From assembly GCA_003153475.1 (NCBI GenBank), contig PLYT01000006.1, positions 1 through 57,474 on the forward strand: DNA of 57,474 nt. The letters are read 5' to 3'. The DNA is from Betaproteobacteria bacterium (lineage in GTDB: Bacteria > Pseudomonadota > Gammaproteobacteria > Burkholderiales > Casimicrobiaceae). How positions within the stretch are numbered: position 1 is the first letter of the stretch; the number at the start of each line of letters is the position of its first letter. Under the pieces are notes generated by a model. It was not told where the DNA came from, did not search any database, and saw only the letters and a list, made by a program, of their open reading frames with translations. The position numbers and the translations under genes are program-made. Below, piece after piece: positions 34,555 through 41,409 of this stretch.

Positions 34555-34556
34555 GC
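34436..34556 (+). repeat. attC site 2 (left core degenerate)
   Basis: The right side carries CCAGTTACCTTGTTTC followed by the core GTTAGGC (34550-34556). The left side has GTTCAACGGGGACGC, an L''-like box, but the expected GCCTAAC reads CCTTTCC. The interior is longer than in the other sites (121 bp). The final codons of the truncated HNH frame lie inside it. Confidence 0.65.
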
Positions 34557-34572
34557 CCCACTAGGAGAGTCG

Positions 34573-35127
34573 ATGAAGCTCGATCCCAAGTCGCCGCCCA
34601 ATTCCGACGATTACTATCTCGGCATTGCCCTCGCGGTACGCCGCAAGGCAAATTGCACAGGCAACCGGGTTGGTGCTGTCATCGTTAAGAACAAGCGAGT
34701 CATTTCCACTGGATACAACGGCGTACCCGAGGGAATGAAGAACTGCCTCGACGGCGGATGCCTACGCTGCTCGAATCCCAAGGGCCGGTTTCCTTCTGGA
34801 ACGGCCTACGATCTCTGCATCTGCGTCCACGCCGAGCAAAATGCCTTATTGGCGGCGGCGCGTTTCGGCATCGCAGTTGATGGCGCGCACATGTACACGA
34901 CGATGCAGCCTTGCTTTGGTTGTGCGAAGGAGTTGTTGCAGGCGCGTATCAGTCAGGTTTCCTATCTCCACCCTTGGTCACCGACCGACGCCGATCCGGA
35001 GATGGACAAGGCAAAGAAGGGCGAGTACGAGAAAATCCTGGCAAAGCTGAATGTCGAGCACTTGAAATCTTTCAAGGACCCCGTCGCCGCGTGGGCCGTT
35101 ACGTCAATGCGCAAGCCTAAACAATGA
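34573..35127 (+). CDS. dCMP/cytidine-deaminase-family protein, cassette gene
   Basis: A 184-residue zinc deaminase of the ComEB/dCMP-deaminase group, which converts dCMP (or another cytosine nucleotide) to the uracil form. The zinc site is complete: H86 and E88 (HAEQNALL), C114 and C117 (QPCFGCAKEL). GNRVGAVIVKNKRVISTGYNGVP is the family N-terminal core. AGGAG lies six bases before ATG 34573, and the gene begins 16 bases after the attC core, so it is a complete cassette with its own translation signal. As a cassette it may supply nucleotide balance or phage interference; the latter is speculation. Confidence 0.88.
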   Translation: MKLDPKSPPNSDDYYLGIALAVRRKANCTGNRVGAVIVKNKRVISTGYNGVPEGMKNCLDGGCLRCSNPKGRFPSGTAYDLCICVHAEQNALLAAARFGIAVDGAHMYTTMQPCFGCAKELLQARISQVSYLHPWSPTDADPEMDKAKKGEYEKILAKLNVEHLKSFKDPVAAWAVTSMRKPKQ

Positions 35128-35140
35128 ATGTGGCTGTCTG

Positions 35141-35221
35141 GCCTAACAAGTCGCTCAACCGGACGCCCGCTGAGGGGCCTTCGCCCGCGCGTCGGTCGCC
35201 GGTTATCTTGGCTCGTTAGAC
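35141..35221 (+). repeat. attC site 3
   Basis: An 81-bp site with left core GCCTAAC (35141-35147), L''-like TCGCTCAACCGG, a self-complementary centre, L'-like CCGGTTATCTTGG and right core GTTAGAC (35215-35221). It fits GTTRRRY exactly. It follows the deaminase stop by 13 bases. Confidence 0.9.
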
Positions 35222-35228
35222 GTCAATC

Positions 35229-35762
35229 GTGTTCGCACTCTATAAGTGCTCCCATGACGACACTTGGCGGTACGTCTTGGGAACGAGCGGTGTGCGACCT
35301 CTGTTCGTGGTCGGCATTAACCCCCACATTGCTACACGGCTCAAGGGCGATCGTAGCGTGCAGAAGGTCGAGAACGTTGCCCTGCGTAATGGATACGACT
35401 CATTTGTTATGCTCAACGTCTACCCGGTGAGAAGCAGACAGGTTGCTGATTTGCCCAAGCGCCCACATGCAAGTGCCATCTCTGAGAACGAGGTGGCCAT
35501 CGGCGGAACTGTTTCCAAGTTTTCGGCGCTCCATGTCTGGGCGGCTTGGGGCGATGACATTGACCGCCGGGAGTATTTGGTGGCTGCAGCGCGGTCATTG
35601 ATAGCGCGGCTTTCTGCGCAAAACGCTGTGTGGGTGCATTACGGCTCTCTGACGAAAAGAGGGCATCCCAGACATCCGTCAAGGCTCTCCTACTCATGGA
35701 CCTTCAGTAATTTCAGCGCGAAGTCGTACTCTGCAAGGTATAACGAGTCACCTCCGCAATGA
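35229..35762 (+). CDS. DUF1643 protein, cassette gene
   Basis: A 177-residue DUF1643 protein. The GTG start lies eight bases after the attC core with no ribosome binding site, so it may be translated from a leader read through the attC. Family features include WRYVLGTSG then LFVVGINPHIATRLKGDRSVQKVEN and FVMLNVYPVR. The family resembles uracil-DNA-glycosylase-like folds, but no activity is established. The stop overlaps the ATG of the next gene (ATGA), so one cassette encodes two coupled genes. Confidence 0.85.
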   Translation: MFALYKCSHDDTWRYVLGTSGVRPLFVVGINPHIATRLKGDRSVQKVENVALRNGYDSFVMLNVYPVRSRQVADLPKRPHASAISENEVAIGGTVSKFSALHVWAAWGDDIDRREYLVAAARSLIARLSAQNAVWVHYGSLTKRGHPRHPSRLSYSWTFSNFSAKSYSARYNESPPQ

Positions 35763-37219
35763 AACCGCGACGACCCTTTAGGTCAGGCGGTGGTTACCGG
35801 CAGAACCATGGCCAGCCAGGGGTGGTCTATGTTCTGGCCAACGATGGGCTGCGGGAGGGCTGGTTCAAGATTGGCTGTAGTCGGCGTTCGGGTGCTGCGA
35901 GGGCTTTCGACCTGAACGTCGATGCTGGTACTGGCACACCGGGAAGCTATCGTTGCATCTTCGAGTGTCGAACCCTGAATTGCGGATTGGCCGAGCAGCG
36001 TGTGTTCGCTCACCTCTCCAAGCAGCGGCGTGGAAAGTGGGGGCAGGAATTTTTCGAGGTCAGTCTAGAGCACGCCAAGGCCACTATTGAAAGTGCCTGC
36101 GCTGAAGTCGATGAGGAGGAACGGAAGAAGCGCGAACAACGATTGGCCGAAATCCAACACGCGCATCAGGAGCCTAAGGCAAAACCCACGGACCCCGTGG
36201 AGAAGCTAAGAGCAGCCCTTGCAGCAAGACCGACGCCAGCCGCCGTCCGCGCGACGAAGCGTGTTCCAGGTATGGTTTGGATTGGCCTCGCTGTAGCAGC
36301 ACTCTTTGTCTTCAACCACGACTGGTCGCAGAGTTCGCGTACGGTGATGACCGAACCGACGACTAAGGCTCTAGCGAAGTCCACAGCCGGCGTAGCCCCG
36401 ACTGCCAATGGCCCAGTCGAATGGAGAAGCGGCTCACCGATGCCACTGGACGAGAACGGGGCTCCCGCCTTTGCTCGTCCAGCCCCATCGCCGACCAACA
36501 AGACCGCCAATGCACCGGGCGAAGACGAAGAGGTGCCGAACTATCTTCGTGGCGCGCCGCCGGAAGTAATCGCCAAGGAGCGAGATGCTTGGGAGCCCGT
36601 AGCACCACCAGAGCCTGCTGAGTCGCCAAAGGCCGCGCCGCGGCTGCAGCTGAAGGACCTCACCGCCAAGGAGCAGTCGGCAGTAGGCATGTCCTGCATT
36701 AGCGCGCACAGCGCGGGACCGGCTACGTACGACGCGTGCATCGACGAGCAGCTTGCGTCTTTGCAGAGCGGCCCCAGACTACCGAACATCGCGGCGTTGG
36801 AGCGCGACGAGCAGTCATCGCTTGAAATGGCGTGTATCGGCGCGCATTCGCGAGGCGTTGTGGCTTATAACCAGTGTGTAACGCAACAACTGCATGACTA
36901 CGAGAGCGGACCACCGAGGGCAGACCTGTCGCGCCTCACGCAGAGCGAGCGCTCCTCGCTGCAAATGGCCTGCATCGGAGCCCATTCGCGGGGGCCTCGA
37001 GCGCAAAATGAATGCTTCGCGCAGCAGCTGGCGAGCCTAGCCAATTCTCCCGCGCAACCGGACCTTACCGGCTTGTCAGGGGAAGAGGAGTCGTCGCTTA
37101 CGCTTGCATGCATTGGTGCACATTCGCGAGGACCGGCGGCCTACAACGCCTGTTTGGCCACGCAGCTTGAACAGCTCCGACAGTATCATTCCGGCGCGGC
37201 GCGAGCTATGAAGCAGTAA
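35759..37219 (+). CDS. GIY-YIG (T5orf172-like) membrane protein with four C-terminal repeats
   Basis: A 486-residue protein. Residues 18-115 resemble a T5orf172/GIY-YIG nuclease module (GVVYVLANDGLREGWFKIG, then LAEQRVFAHLSKQR and GQEFFEV). A charged coiled segment follows, then one membrane helix (about 172-186, MVWIGLAVAALFVF) and a Pro-rich linker. Four tandem repeats of about 46 residues begin near 300, 346, 392 and 438. Their pattern is L..(E)..S...(A)CIGAHSRGP.AYN.C...QL..L, each with two conserved cysteines. The topology would put the nuclease-like module in the cytoplasm and the repeats outside. It is coupled to the DUF1643 gene upstream. Confidence 0.75.
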   Translation: MKPRRPFRSGGGYRQNHGQPGVVYVLANDGLREGWFKIGCSRRSGAARAFDLNVDAGTGTPGSYRCIFECRTLNCGLAEQRVFAHLSKQRRGKWGQEFFEVSLEHAKATIESACAEVDEEERKKREQRLAEIQHAHQEPKAKPTDPVEKLRAALAARPTPAAVRATKRVPGMVWIGLAVAALFVFNHDWSQSSRTVMTEPTTKALAKSTAGVAPTANGPVEWRSGSPMPLDENGAPAFARPAPSPTNKTANAPGEDEEVPNYLRGAPPEVIAKERDAWEPVAPPEPAESPKAAPRLQLKDLTAKEQSAVGMSCISAHSAGPATYDACIDEQLASLQSGPRLPNIAALERDEQSSLEMACIGAHSRGVVAYNQCVTQQLHDYESGPPRADLSRLTQSERSSLQMACIGAHSRGPRAQNECFAQQLASLANSPAQPDLTGLSGEEESSLTLACIGAHSRGPAAYNACLATQLEQLRQYHSGAARAMKQ

Positions 37220-37261
37220 GCCATGCGTGCACTGCGGCAATTGGCCTCCTGGTTGGTATCT

Positions 37262-37384
37262 GCCTATTCGGAACAAGAAGCGGAGTGCCCTTGCAGCACC
37301 TACCGCGCCGACGAGGATTGCGTGAGCGCCTCCCGCTGCTCGGCGGCCCCGTTCGTCGCGGCTGGTTACGTTGGTTCATTAGAT
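37262..37384 (+). repeat. attC site 4 (degenerate)
   Basis: The right part GCTGGTTACGTTGGTTC is followed by ATTAGAT (37378-37384) where the core GTTAGGC is expected, so the essential G is lost. A GCCTATT at 37262-37268 may be the decayed left core. It separates the GIY-YIG gene from the next cassette gene. Confidence 0.55.
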
Positions 37385-37403
37385 CGCAAGGCAAGGGCAA
37401 ACG

Positions 37404-38021
37404 GTGAGTAGAGCACTGCGATTCGGCGCTCATGAGGTCCACAAAGGACCCTTGGCTGGAGGACTCCACGTTGCGACGCGACAGTACCAACGTTTTTTTA
37501 GCGAGCTGACTTACCTCCACCTATACCTCGATAATCGTTTGATGCCCACGGAACCCGAGGATGTCGCAATGTTCGGTGTTCTGGCAAATCTTGCGAATCT
37601 CCTGGAACACGGGTGCGAAGAGCTGATTCAGCATTCTGGGACGCGCCAACGAAATGCTAAAGACCAGCAGTTTGTAACTCGTATCTCAAACGGCTACGTG
37701 AGCTTTAAGAGCAAGTATGATTGGCTCATTGCACGATCGCTCGTCACTCAAGACCAATGGGATGTGATGGAGGAGATTAGGCGTCTCAGAAATATCTACG
37801 TCCACGCTCGTCCCCGCGCCAGGCGTCTTCGTCATAATTATCGTGGGTTCCCACTACTTAGTCAGCGGAGCATCCGGCGCATGTTCGTGGAGGTTGAGGT
37901 TGTGCTCCGAGCCATGCGGGCAAAAGCCGGCAAGAAGAGGTTGAAATGGGCGACGGTTCCACCTGGGTATGCATCCGAACAGCGTTGGTCCGCCAAGTAT
38001 GTCCGGGCGCTCGAGATTTAA
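37404..38021 (+). CDS. HEPN-like protein with R-x4-H motif, cassette gene
   Basis: A 205-residue, helical, basic protein with a GTG start 20 bases after the attC core. R129-x4-H134 (RLRNIYVHARP) is the R-N-x3-H arrangement typical of HEPN ribonucleases, placed after helices rich in conserved-looking hydrophobics (FGVLANLANLLEHGCEELIQH). The family is not recognised with certainty. HEPN proteins with this motif are often toxins or defence RNases, which would suit a cassette gene. Confidence 0.6.
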   Translation: MSRALRFGAHEVHKGPLAGGLHVATRQYQRFFSELTYLHLYLDNRLMPTEPEDVAMFGVLANLANLLEHGCEELIQHSGTRQRNAKDQQFVTRISNGYVSFKSKYDWLIARSLVTQDQWDVMEEIRRLRNIYVHARPRARRLRHNYRGFPLLSQRSIRRMFVEVEVVLRAMRAKAGKKRLKWATVPPGYASEQRWSAKYVRALEI

Positions 38022-38036
38022 TAGCTTCCGATCGCG

Positions 38037-38119
38037 GTCCAACTTTGCGGTCAACCCAGACGCCTCGCCCGGCGGGACTGGGCCCTGTGGTGGTCGCCGG
38101 TTACCTTGGTTCGTTAGGC
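38037..38119 (+). repeat. attC site 5
   Basis: An 83-bp site with left core GTCCAAC (38037-38043, fits RYYYAAC), GCGGTCAAC as L''-like box, GCCGGTTACCTTGGTTC as right box and right core GTTAGGC (38113-38119). It follows the preceding stop by 15 bases. Confidence 0.9.
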
Positions 38120-38144
38120 TTCAACCGCGGCGACTATTGATGGA

Positions 38145-38873
38145 ATGCTTTTGATGGAATGCTGGGCTGCGATTCTAGGTGACTGCGATGACATTCCCTC
38201 GCGGGAGCACTACATAAGCGACAGCATTTTCGAAGGTGAAACGATCACCGCATTTGGGTTGCCCTGGTGCAATGATAAGCCTATCTCAATTGGTCTGGGC
38301 GCAGCTACTGCCAAGATATTATGCAGGAAGCACAACCAAGCCTTGTCAGACTTCGACAACGAAGCGTCAAAGCTGTCGAAATTCATAACGCTAAATATCT
38401 TCGATCGACCTTTGGTCGATGACACAACGGAGTTGAACGGGCGAATCATTGAAAAATGGTCACTGAAGACCTTGTTCAATTTGGGCTGGCTCGGCGCGCT
38501 GGATCGTCCGTCGTTTACGCGTCTGACTCCTCCCAGACCTATCGTCGAATGCCTATTCAGCGGCGCCCATGTTCCGGAGGGAGCTGGGCTCTATCTTGTC
38601 AGCGGGGGCCTTACGAACGAGAACTACAAGACAGGCCTAGCTTGGGGTTCTGTTCGCAATCATCAGACGCAGAAGGTCCTGGGTATGACCTTTACGTTTA
38701 ATGGACTTAGGTTTGTCGTCAGCTTATTGCCAACACCCGGCGAGGAAAAGATCCGGATGAACGGAGTCGTTGATGGTTTTGACTACGGATCGGCAAACGT
38801 GACATACAGACCACGTAACATTACTTTCGGCAGCAATACTGCCGGAAGAAAGATAATCAACCTGGTATGGTGA
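38145..38873 (+). CDS. HNH-like hypothetical protein, cassette gene
   Basis: A 242-residue protein. The N-terminal part CWAAILGDCDDIPSREHYIS, then ILCRKHNQALSDFDNEA at about 62-78, follows a C..C / H / C..H-N pattern seen in some HNH-type nucleases (S-x-E-H and C-x2-H-N). The C-terminal half is beta-rich and unassigned. Bases 38137-38149 and 38151-38163 are an exact duplication (TTGATGGAATGCT). This creates alternative starts at 38145 and 38154 in frame and 38140 out of frame. Confidence 0.65.
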   Translation: MLLMECWAAILGDCDDIPSREHYISDSIFEGETITAFGLPWCNDKPISIGLGAATAKILCRKHNQALSDFDNEASKLSKFITLNIFDRPLVDDTTELNGRIIEKWSLKTLFNLGWLGALDRPSFTRLTPPRPIVECLFSGAHVPEGAGLYLVSGGLTNENYKTGLAWGSVRNHQTQKVLGMTFTFNGLRFVVSLLPTPGEEKIRMNGVVDGFDYGSANVTYRPRNITFGSNTAGRKIINLVW

Positions 38874-38874
38874 A

Positions 38875-38955
38875 GCCTAACCACGCGGTCAACACGGACG
38901 CCCACCGGCGGCGCTTCGCGCCTTGGTGGTCGCCGGTTACCTTGGTTCGTTAGGC
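38875..38955 (+). repeat. attC site 6
   Basis: An 81-bp site with left core GCCTAAC (38875-38881), GCGGTCAAC, GC-rich self-complementary centre (GGCGGCGCTTCGCGCC), right box CCGGTTACCTTGGTTC and right core GTTAGGC (38949-38955). It begins one base after the preceding stop codon. Confidence 0.93.
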
Positions 38956-38960
38956 CACTC

Positions 38961-39611
38961 CTGGACTTCGGCCGTCTCGCTGGCAACGATGCGATCAATA
39001 CTCGGATCTACGAGTGTTTTCAGATCATCGATTCGAGTGATGTACGCAAATTCGTCCGAAAGTTTCGAACGGAAAACGATAGTCAACGCTTTCACACTTT
39101 CCGAGAGCTAATCTTTGGGGCGGAGTTGGCTGTTCGTGGCCTCAAGCCGCGCTACGAACAGCCCCTCGGTGGCATGACGCCGGATTGGGTCACGTACGAC
39201 GATCGAGGTATCGCTAAAGAGATCGTTGACGTAGTCACCCTGCATCCGCGCTATGACATCGATCAACACATCGCAAAAACTGTGGGGTCCGGTGCGATTT
39301 GGACTGGTTGGATCACGACCGCGCCGGATCGGCTATATGCAAAGCTTCAAGACAAGTTTGGCGCCTACTCAACTTATGCGAAGAACAAACGCGTGGCCTT
39401 CGTGGTAGCGCTCTTCTCGGAATTCATGGCGCCCTTGGATGCAGTTGAGGTTGATCACGTCTTAACGGAGTTGCATGGGGGTTTATTTCGCGACTATCCT
39501 CAGGTATCGGGACTAATCCACTTTGAGCAGAGCGATGGCGCGTATCGGTTTTCCGGCTTCGCGAATACGAGTGCGTCAATTCAGTCCGAGATGGTTGGGT
39601 TGTTTCTCTGA
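38961..39611 (+). CDS. nuclease-like hypothetical protein with unusual start, cassette gene
   Basis: The coding frame is open from inside attC 6 to the stop at 39611. No ATG, GTG or TTG occurs in frame until TTG 39126. The residues before that TTG look coding (LAGNDAINTRIYECFQII, then KFVRKFRTENDSQRFHTFR), so the gene probably starts near CTG 38961, six bases after the attC core. The core FGAELAVRGLKPRYEQ, TPDWVTYDD and AKEIVDVVT resembles the E ... PD ... ExV layout of PD-(D/E)xK nucleases. The match is partial, and an inactive relative is possible. Confidence 0.55.
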   Translation: MDFGRLAGNDAINTRIYECFQIIDSSDVRKFVRKFRTENDSQRFHTFRELIFGAELAVRGLKPRYEQPLGGMTPDWVTYDDRGIAKEIVDVVTLHPRYDIDQHIAKTVGSGAIWTGWITTAPDRLYAKLQDKFGAYSTYAKNKRVAFVVALFSEFMAPLDAVEVDHVLTELHGGLFRDYPQVSGLIHFEQSDGAYRFSGFANTSASIQSEMVGLFL

Positions 39612-39624
39612 GCATGCGTGCGTG

Positions 39625-39705
39625 GCCTAACCCGTCGCTCAACCGGACGCCCGCCGGCGGGCTTGCGCTCGCGCGTCGGTCGCAGGTTAGCTTGTTGCGT
39701 TAGGC
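39625..39705 (+). repeat. attC site 7
   Basis: An 81-bp site with left core GCCTAAC (39625-39631), TCGCTCAACCGGACGCC, central self-complementary region, right box GCAGGTTAGCTTGTTGC and right core GTTAGGC (39699-39705). Its left half is nearly identical to site 3 and its right half to site 6. Confidence 0.93.
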
Positions 39706-39745
39706 CTACTGCTGGAAAGACGTGATGCTGGGCGAAGGGAGGACT

Positions 39746-40642
39746 ATGAATCTACTATCCGCAGTTTTCCTAATGCTACTCTCGGGATCGCTGATTGCCG
39801 CCGAGACTATAGGAGTCGATATAGATCGGATGACGCCTGGCCAGATTGCAAATCTCGACGTGTATGTAGTCATGCGGCATATCACCAAGGGAGCAGAACC
39901 AGGGAAGAAGTTTGATGCTGACGCATTCACAACAATATTGATCAAGAAGCATTTGGCGATGCTGCTCTATCCGGTGAATATGGCAGTGTTCGATAATCCA
40001 GACAAAGACCCGAAGTTCAAGGACCAGATTCGAGAGCTACAAAAACGCATGGGGGTTATGCCAACCGGCGTGTTACTCCAAGGTCAGTTTGATGCGCTTA
40101 CGAAGACGGCGAAAATAATTGATGAACCTCCAGTGTATCCACCAGCCGGCCTGACAATAATTGGATTGCCCGGACTAGTTGTTGCCAAAGGCACGTGGGT
40201 GATGGAGGGCGATGCGTTTCCCGTAAATTACAACGAGATTACGTGCACCCAATCAACGCAGGTTTGCACAGAAGTCAGCGTAAATGTCGTGCAGCCGAAC
40301 CAGCTTGCTAACGATTCAGACTATAACCTCATAGTGTGGACTACGGACTTCAAGGTCGCGTCGTGGGATAGCAAAGAAGTAAGCGCGATTAATGAAACGC
40401 AATGCCGTAGAGAGAGGCTCACAATAAATACGAGCAGCAAGCAGGCTTTTCATATTTCCACCGACAAAAGCTTGGAGGGTTGCAAGCTTCTAACGGGTGA
40501 GACACTGCCCTTGTTGGGTAAACCCAGACTTTCCACGTTGGGTGACGGATTTCAAGAGCCGAAGAAAATCTACGAGGCACGCAAAAAGCAAGCGCAACGG
40601 CTGTTGTATGAACCTGCAACGAAGGCGCTTGGCAAGTTCTAA
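39746..40642 (+). CDS. secreted protein with peptidoglycan-binding-like segment, cassette gene
   Basis: A 298-residue exported protein. ATG 39746 is chosen because GGGAGG lies three bases before it and because it opens a signal peptide (MNLLSAVFLMLLSGSLIAAE). A segment at about 95-125 (IRELQKRMGVMPTGVLLQGQ then FDALTK) resembles a type 1 peptidoglycan-binding motif. Two cysteine pairs in the middle (ITCTQSTQVCTE) may form disulfides. The function is unknown. Confidence 0.65.
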   Translation: MNLLSAVFLMLLSGSLIAAETIGVDIDRMTPGQIANLDVYVVMRHITKGAEPGKKFDADAFTTILIKKHLAMLLYPVNMAVFDNPDKDPKFKDQIRELQKRMGVMPTGVLLQGQFDALTKTAKIIDEPPVYPPAGLTIIGLPGLVVAKGTWVMEGDAFPVNYNEITCTQSTQVCTEVSVNVVQPNQLANDSDYNLIVWTTDFKVASWDSKEVSAINETQCRRERLTINTSSKQAFHISTDKSLEGCKLLTGETLPLLGKPRLSTLGDGFQEPKKIYEARKKQAQRLLYEPATKALGKF

Positions 40643-40667
40643 GCCGACTACCTTGGATTCGATGGCT
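40643..40667 (+). repeat. decayed right half of an attC site
   Basis: Directly after the stop codon, GCCGACTACCTTGG followed by ATTCGATGGCT matches the conserved attC right half with a few substitutions and one insertion. The core reads GATGGC instead of GTTAGGC. No left half is recognisable. A separate GTTAGGT at 40834-40840 fits GTTRRRY and lies 15 bases before the next gene, so it may be the core of another site. The other 150 bases of this gap hold nothing I can support. Confidence 0.45.
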
Positions 40668-40854
40668 CTCAAGGACTTGCCCGCTGACCTGAGCCTGTAT
40701 CGTTTGGCGTCAATTGCTATCCGTACCATTGGCATCACTGAATTCGATCGTCGGTTACCGCAATTACGGAAGCCAAAGTGATGACTGAGCGCGTGCTAAA
40801 GATTCGCTTTCTGGACGTTGTGCGATCTCGCGGGTTAGGTGAAGGAAGTCGAAA

Positions 40855-41409
40855 ATGAGACCGAAGCTCCCGCCCCTCGCTACCTGCCTTGCACTCCTTG
40901 CGTCAACCTTAGCTTTCGGGCAAGGCAGCCCTCAGGAGCGGATGCGAGCCTGCAACGAGCAGGCGGGCACGCTTGCGGGCGACGAGCGCAAGGCATTCAT
41001 GATGGATTGCCTACGAAAGTCAACTCCAGCGCCAACACGGTCGCCGAAAGCTCAAGCGAACCCAGGACAGGACCCAGCGCACAGGCGCGGCATCTGTGGG
41101 GAAATTAAAAAGCTAGATCTATTGCTTTACGACAACCCCCGCATTCATGGGGCAACCACGACTTGTTCCTACACCGACGATAGATTGCTGATAAAGCCAA
41201 ATAGCGCGCTAACCGAAGAGAGGATGAAGCGTTTTGTGTTCTTAGCGTTTGTGACCGTCGGAGGGCTACGCAATGACGATTTCATGTTACCGGACAAAAC
41301 CTACGTGGGGTTTGGGACTGATTGTCAAGTCTTGCCAACGAATGACGCGGCTACATTGCAACGTGCCGCGAAGAGTCGGGGCGACCTGACACCCGCGATT
41401 AGTCCCTGA
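40855..41409 (+). CDS. secreted PsiF-repeat protein
   Basis: A 184-residue exported protein. It has a signal peptide (MRPKLPPLATCLALLASTLA) and one PsiF-type repeat (ERMRACNEQAGTLAGDERKA then FMMDCLRK), with the paired cysteines of that family. A roughly 100-residue domain of unknown type follows, with further cysteines (GICGEIKK, TTCSYTDD, GTDCQVLP). GAAGGAAG lies upstream of the ATG. It is the last gene of the island; its stop lies just inside the broken isochorismatase gene on the other strand. Confidence 0.75.
   Translation: MRPKLPPLATCLALLASTLAFGQGSPQERMRACNEQAGTLAGDERKAFMMDCLRKSTPAPTRSPKAQANPGQDPAHRRGICGEIKKLDLLLYDNPRIHGATTTCSYTDDRLLIKPNSALTEERMKRFVFLAFVTVGGLRNDDFMLPDKTYVGFGTDCQVLPTNDAATLQRAAKSRGDLTPAISP

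Larger units (their letters stand above)
23505..41404. mobile_element. tRNA-Ser-associated genomic island
   Basis: The segment starts directly after tRNA-Ser and ends at a broken isochorismatase-family gene. It carries a P4-type integrase, an AlpA-like regulator, a RepA-like ATPase, unrelated hypothetical genes and an integron-type cassette array. From about 29.5 kb on it is visibly more AT-rich and uses more A/T-ending codons than the flanking core genes. No clear repeat of the tRNA 3' end was found near 41.4 kb, so the right boundary is placed where chromosomal coding similarity resumes. The cassette array may have a different origin from the integrase module. Confidence 0.65.

Noticed and set aside
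33990..40840. CRISPR array as explanation of the repeated motif
   Set aside because: Repeats are about 80 bp, imperfectly palindromic and separated by whole genes of different sizes; there are no cas genes.
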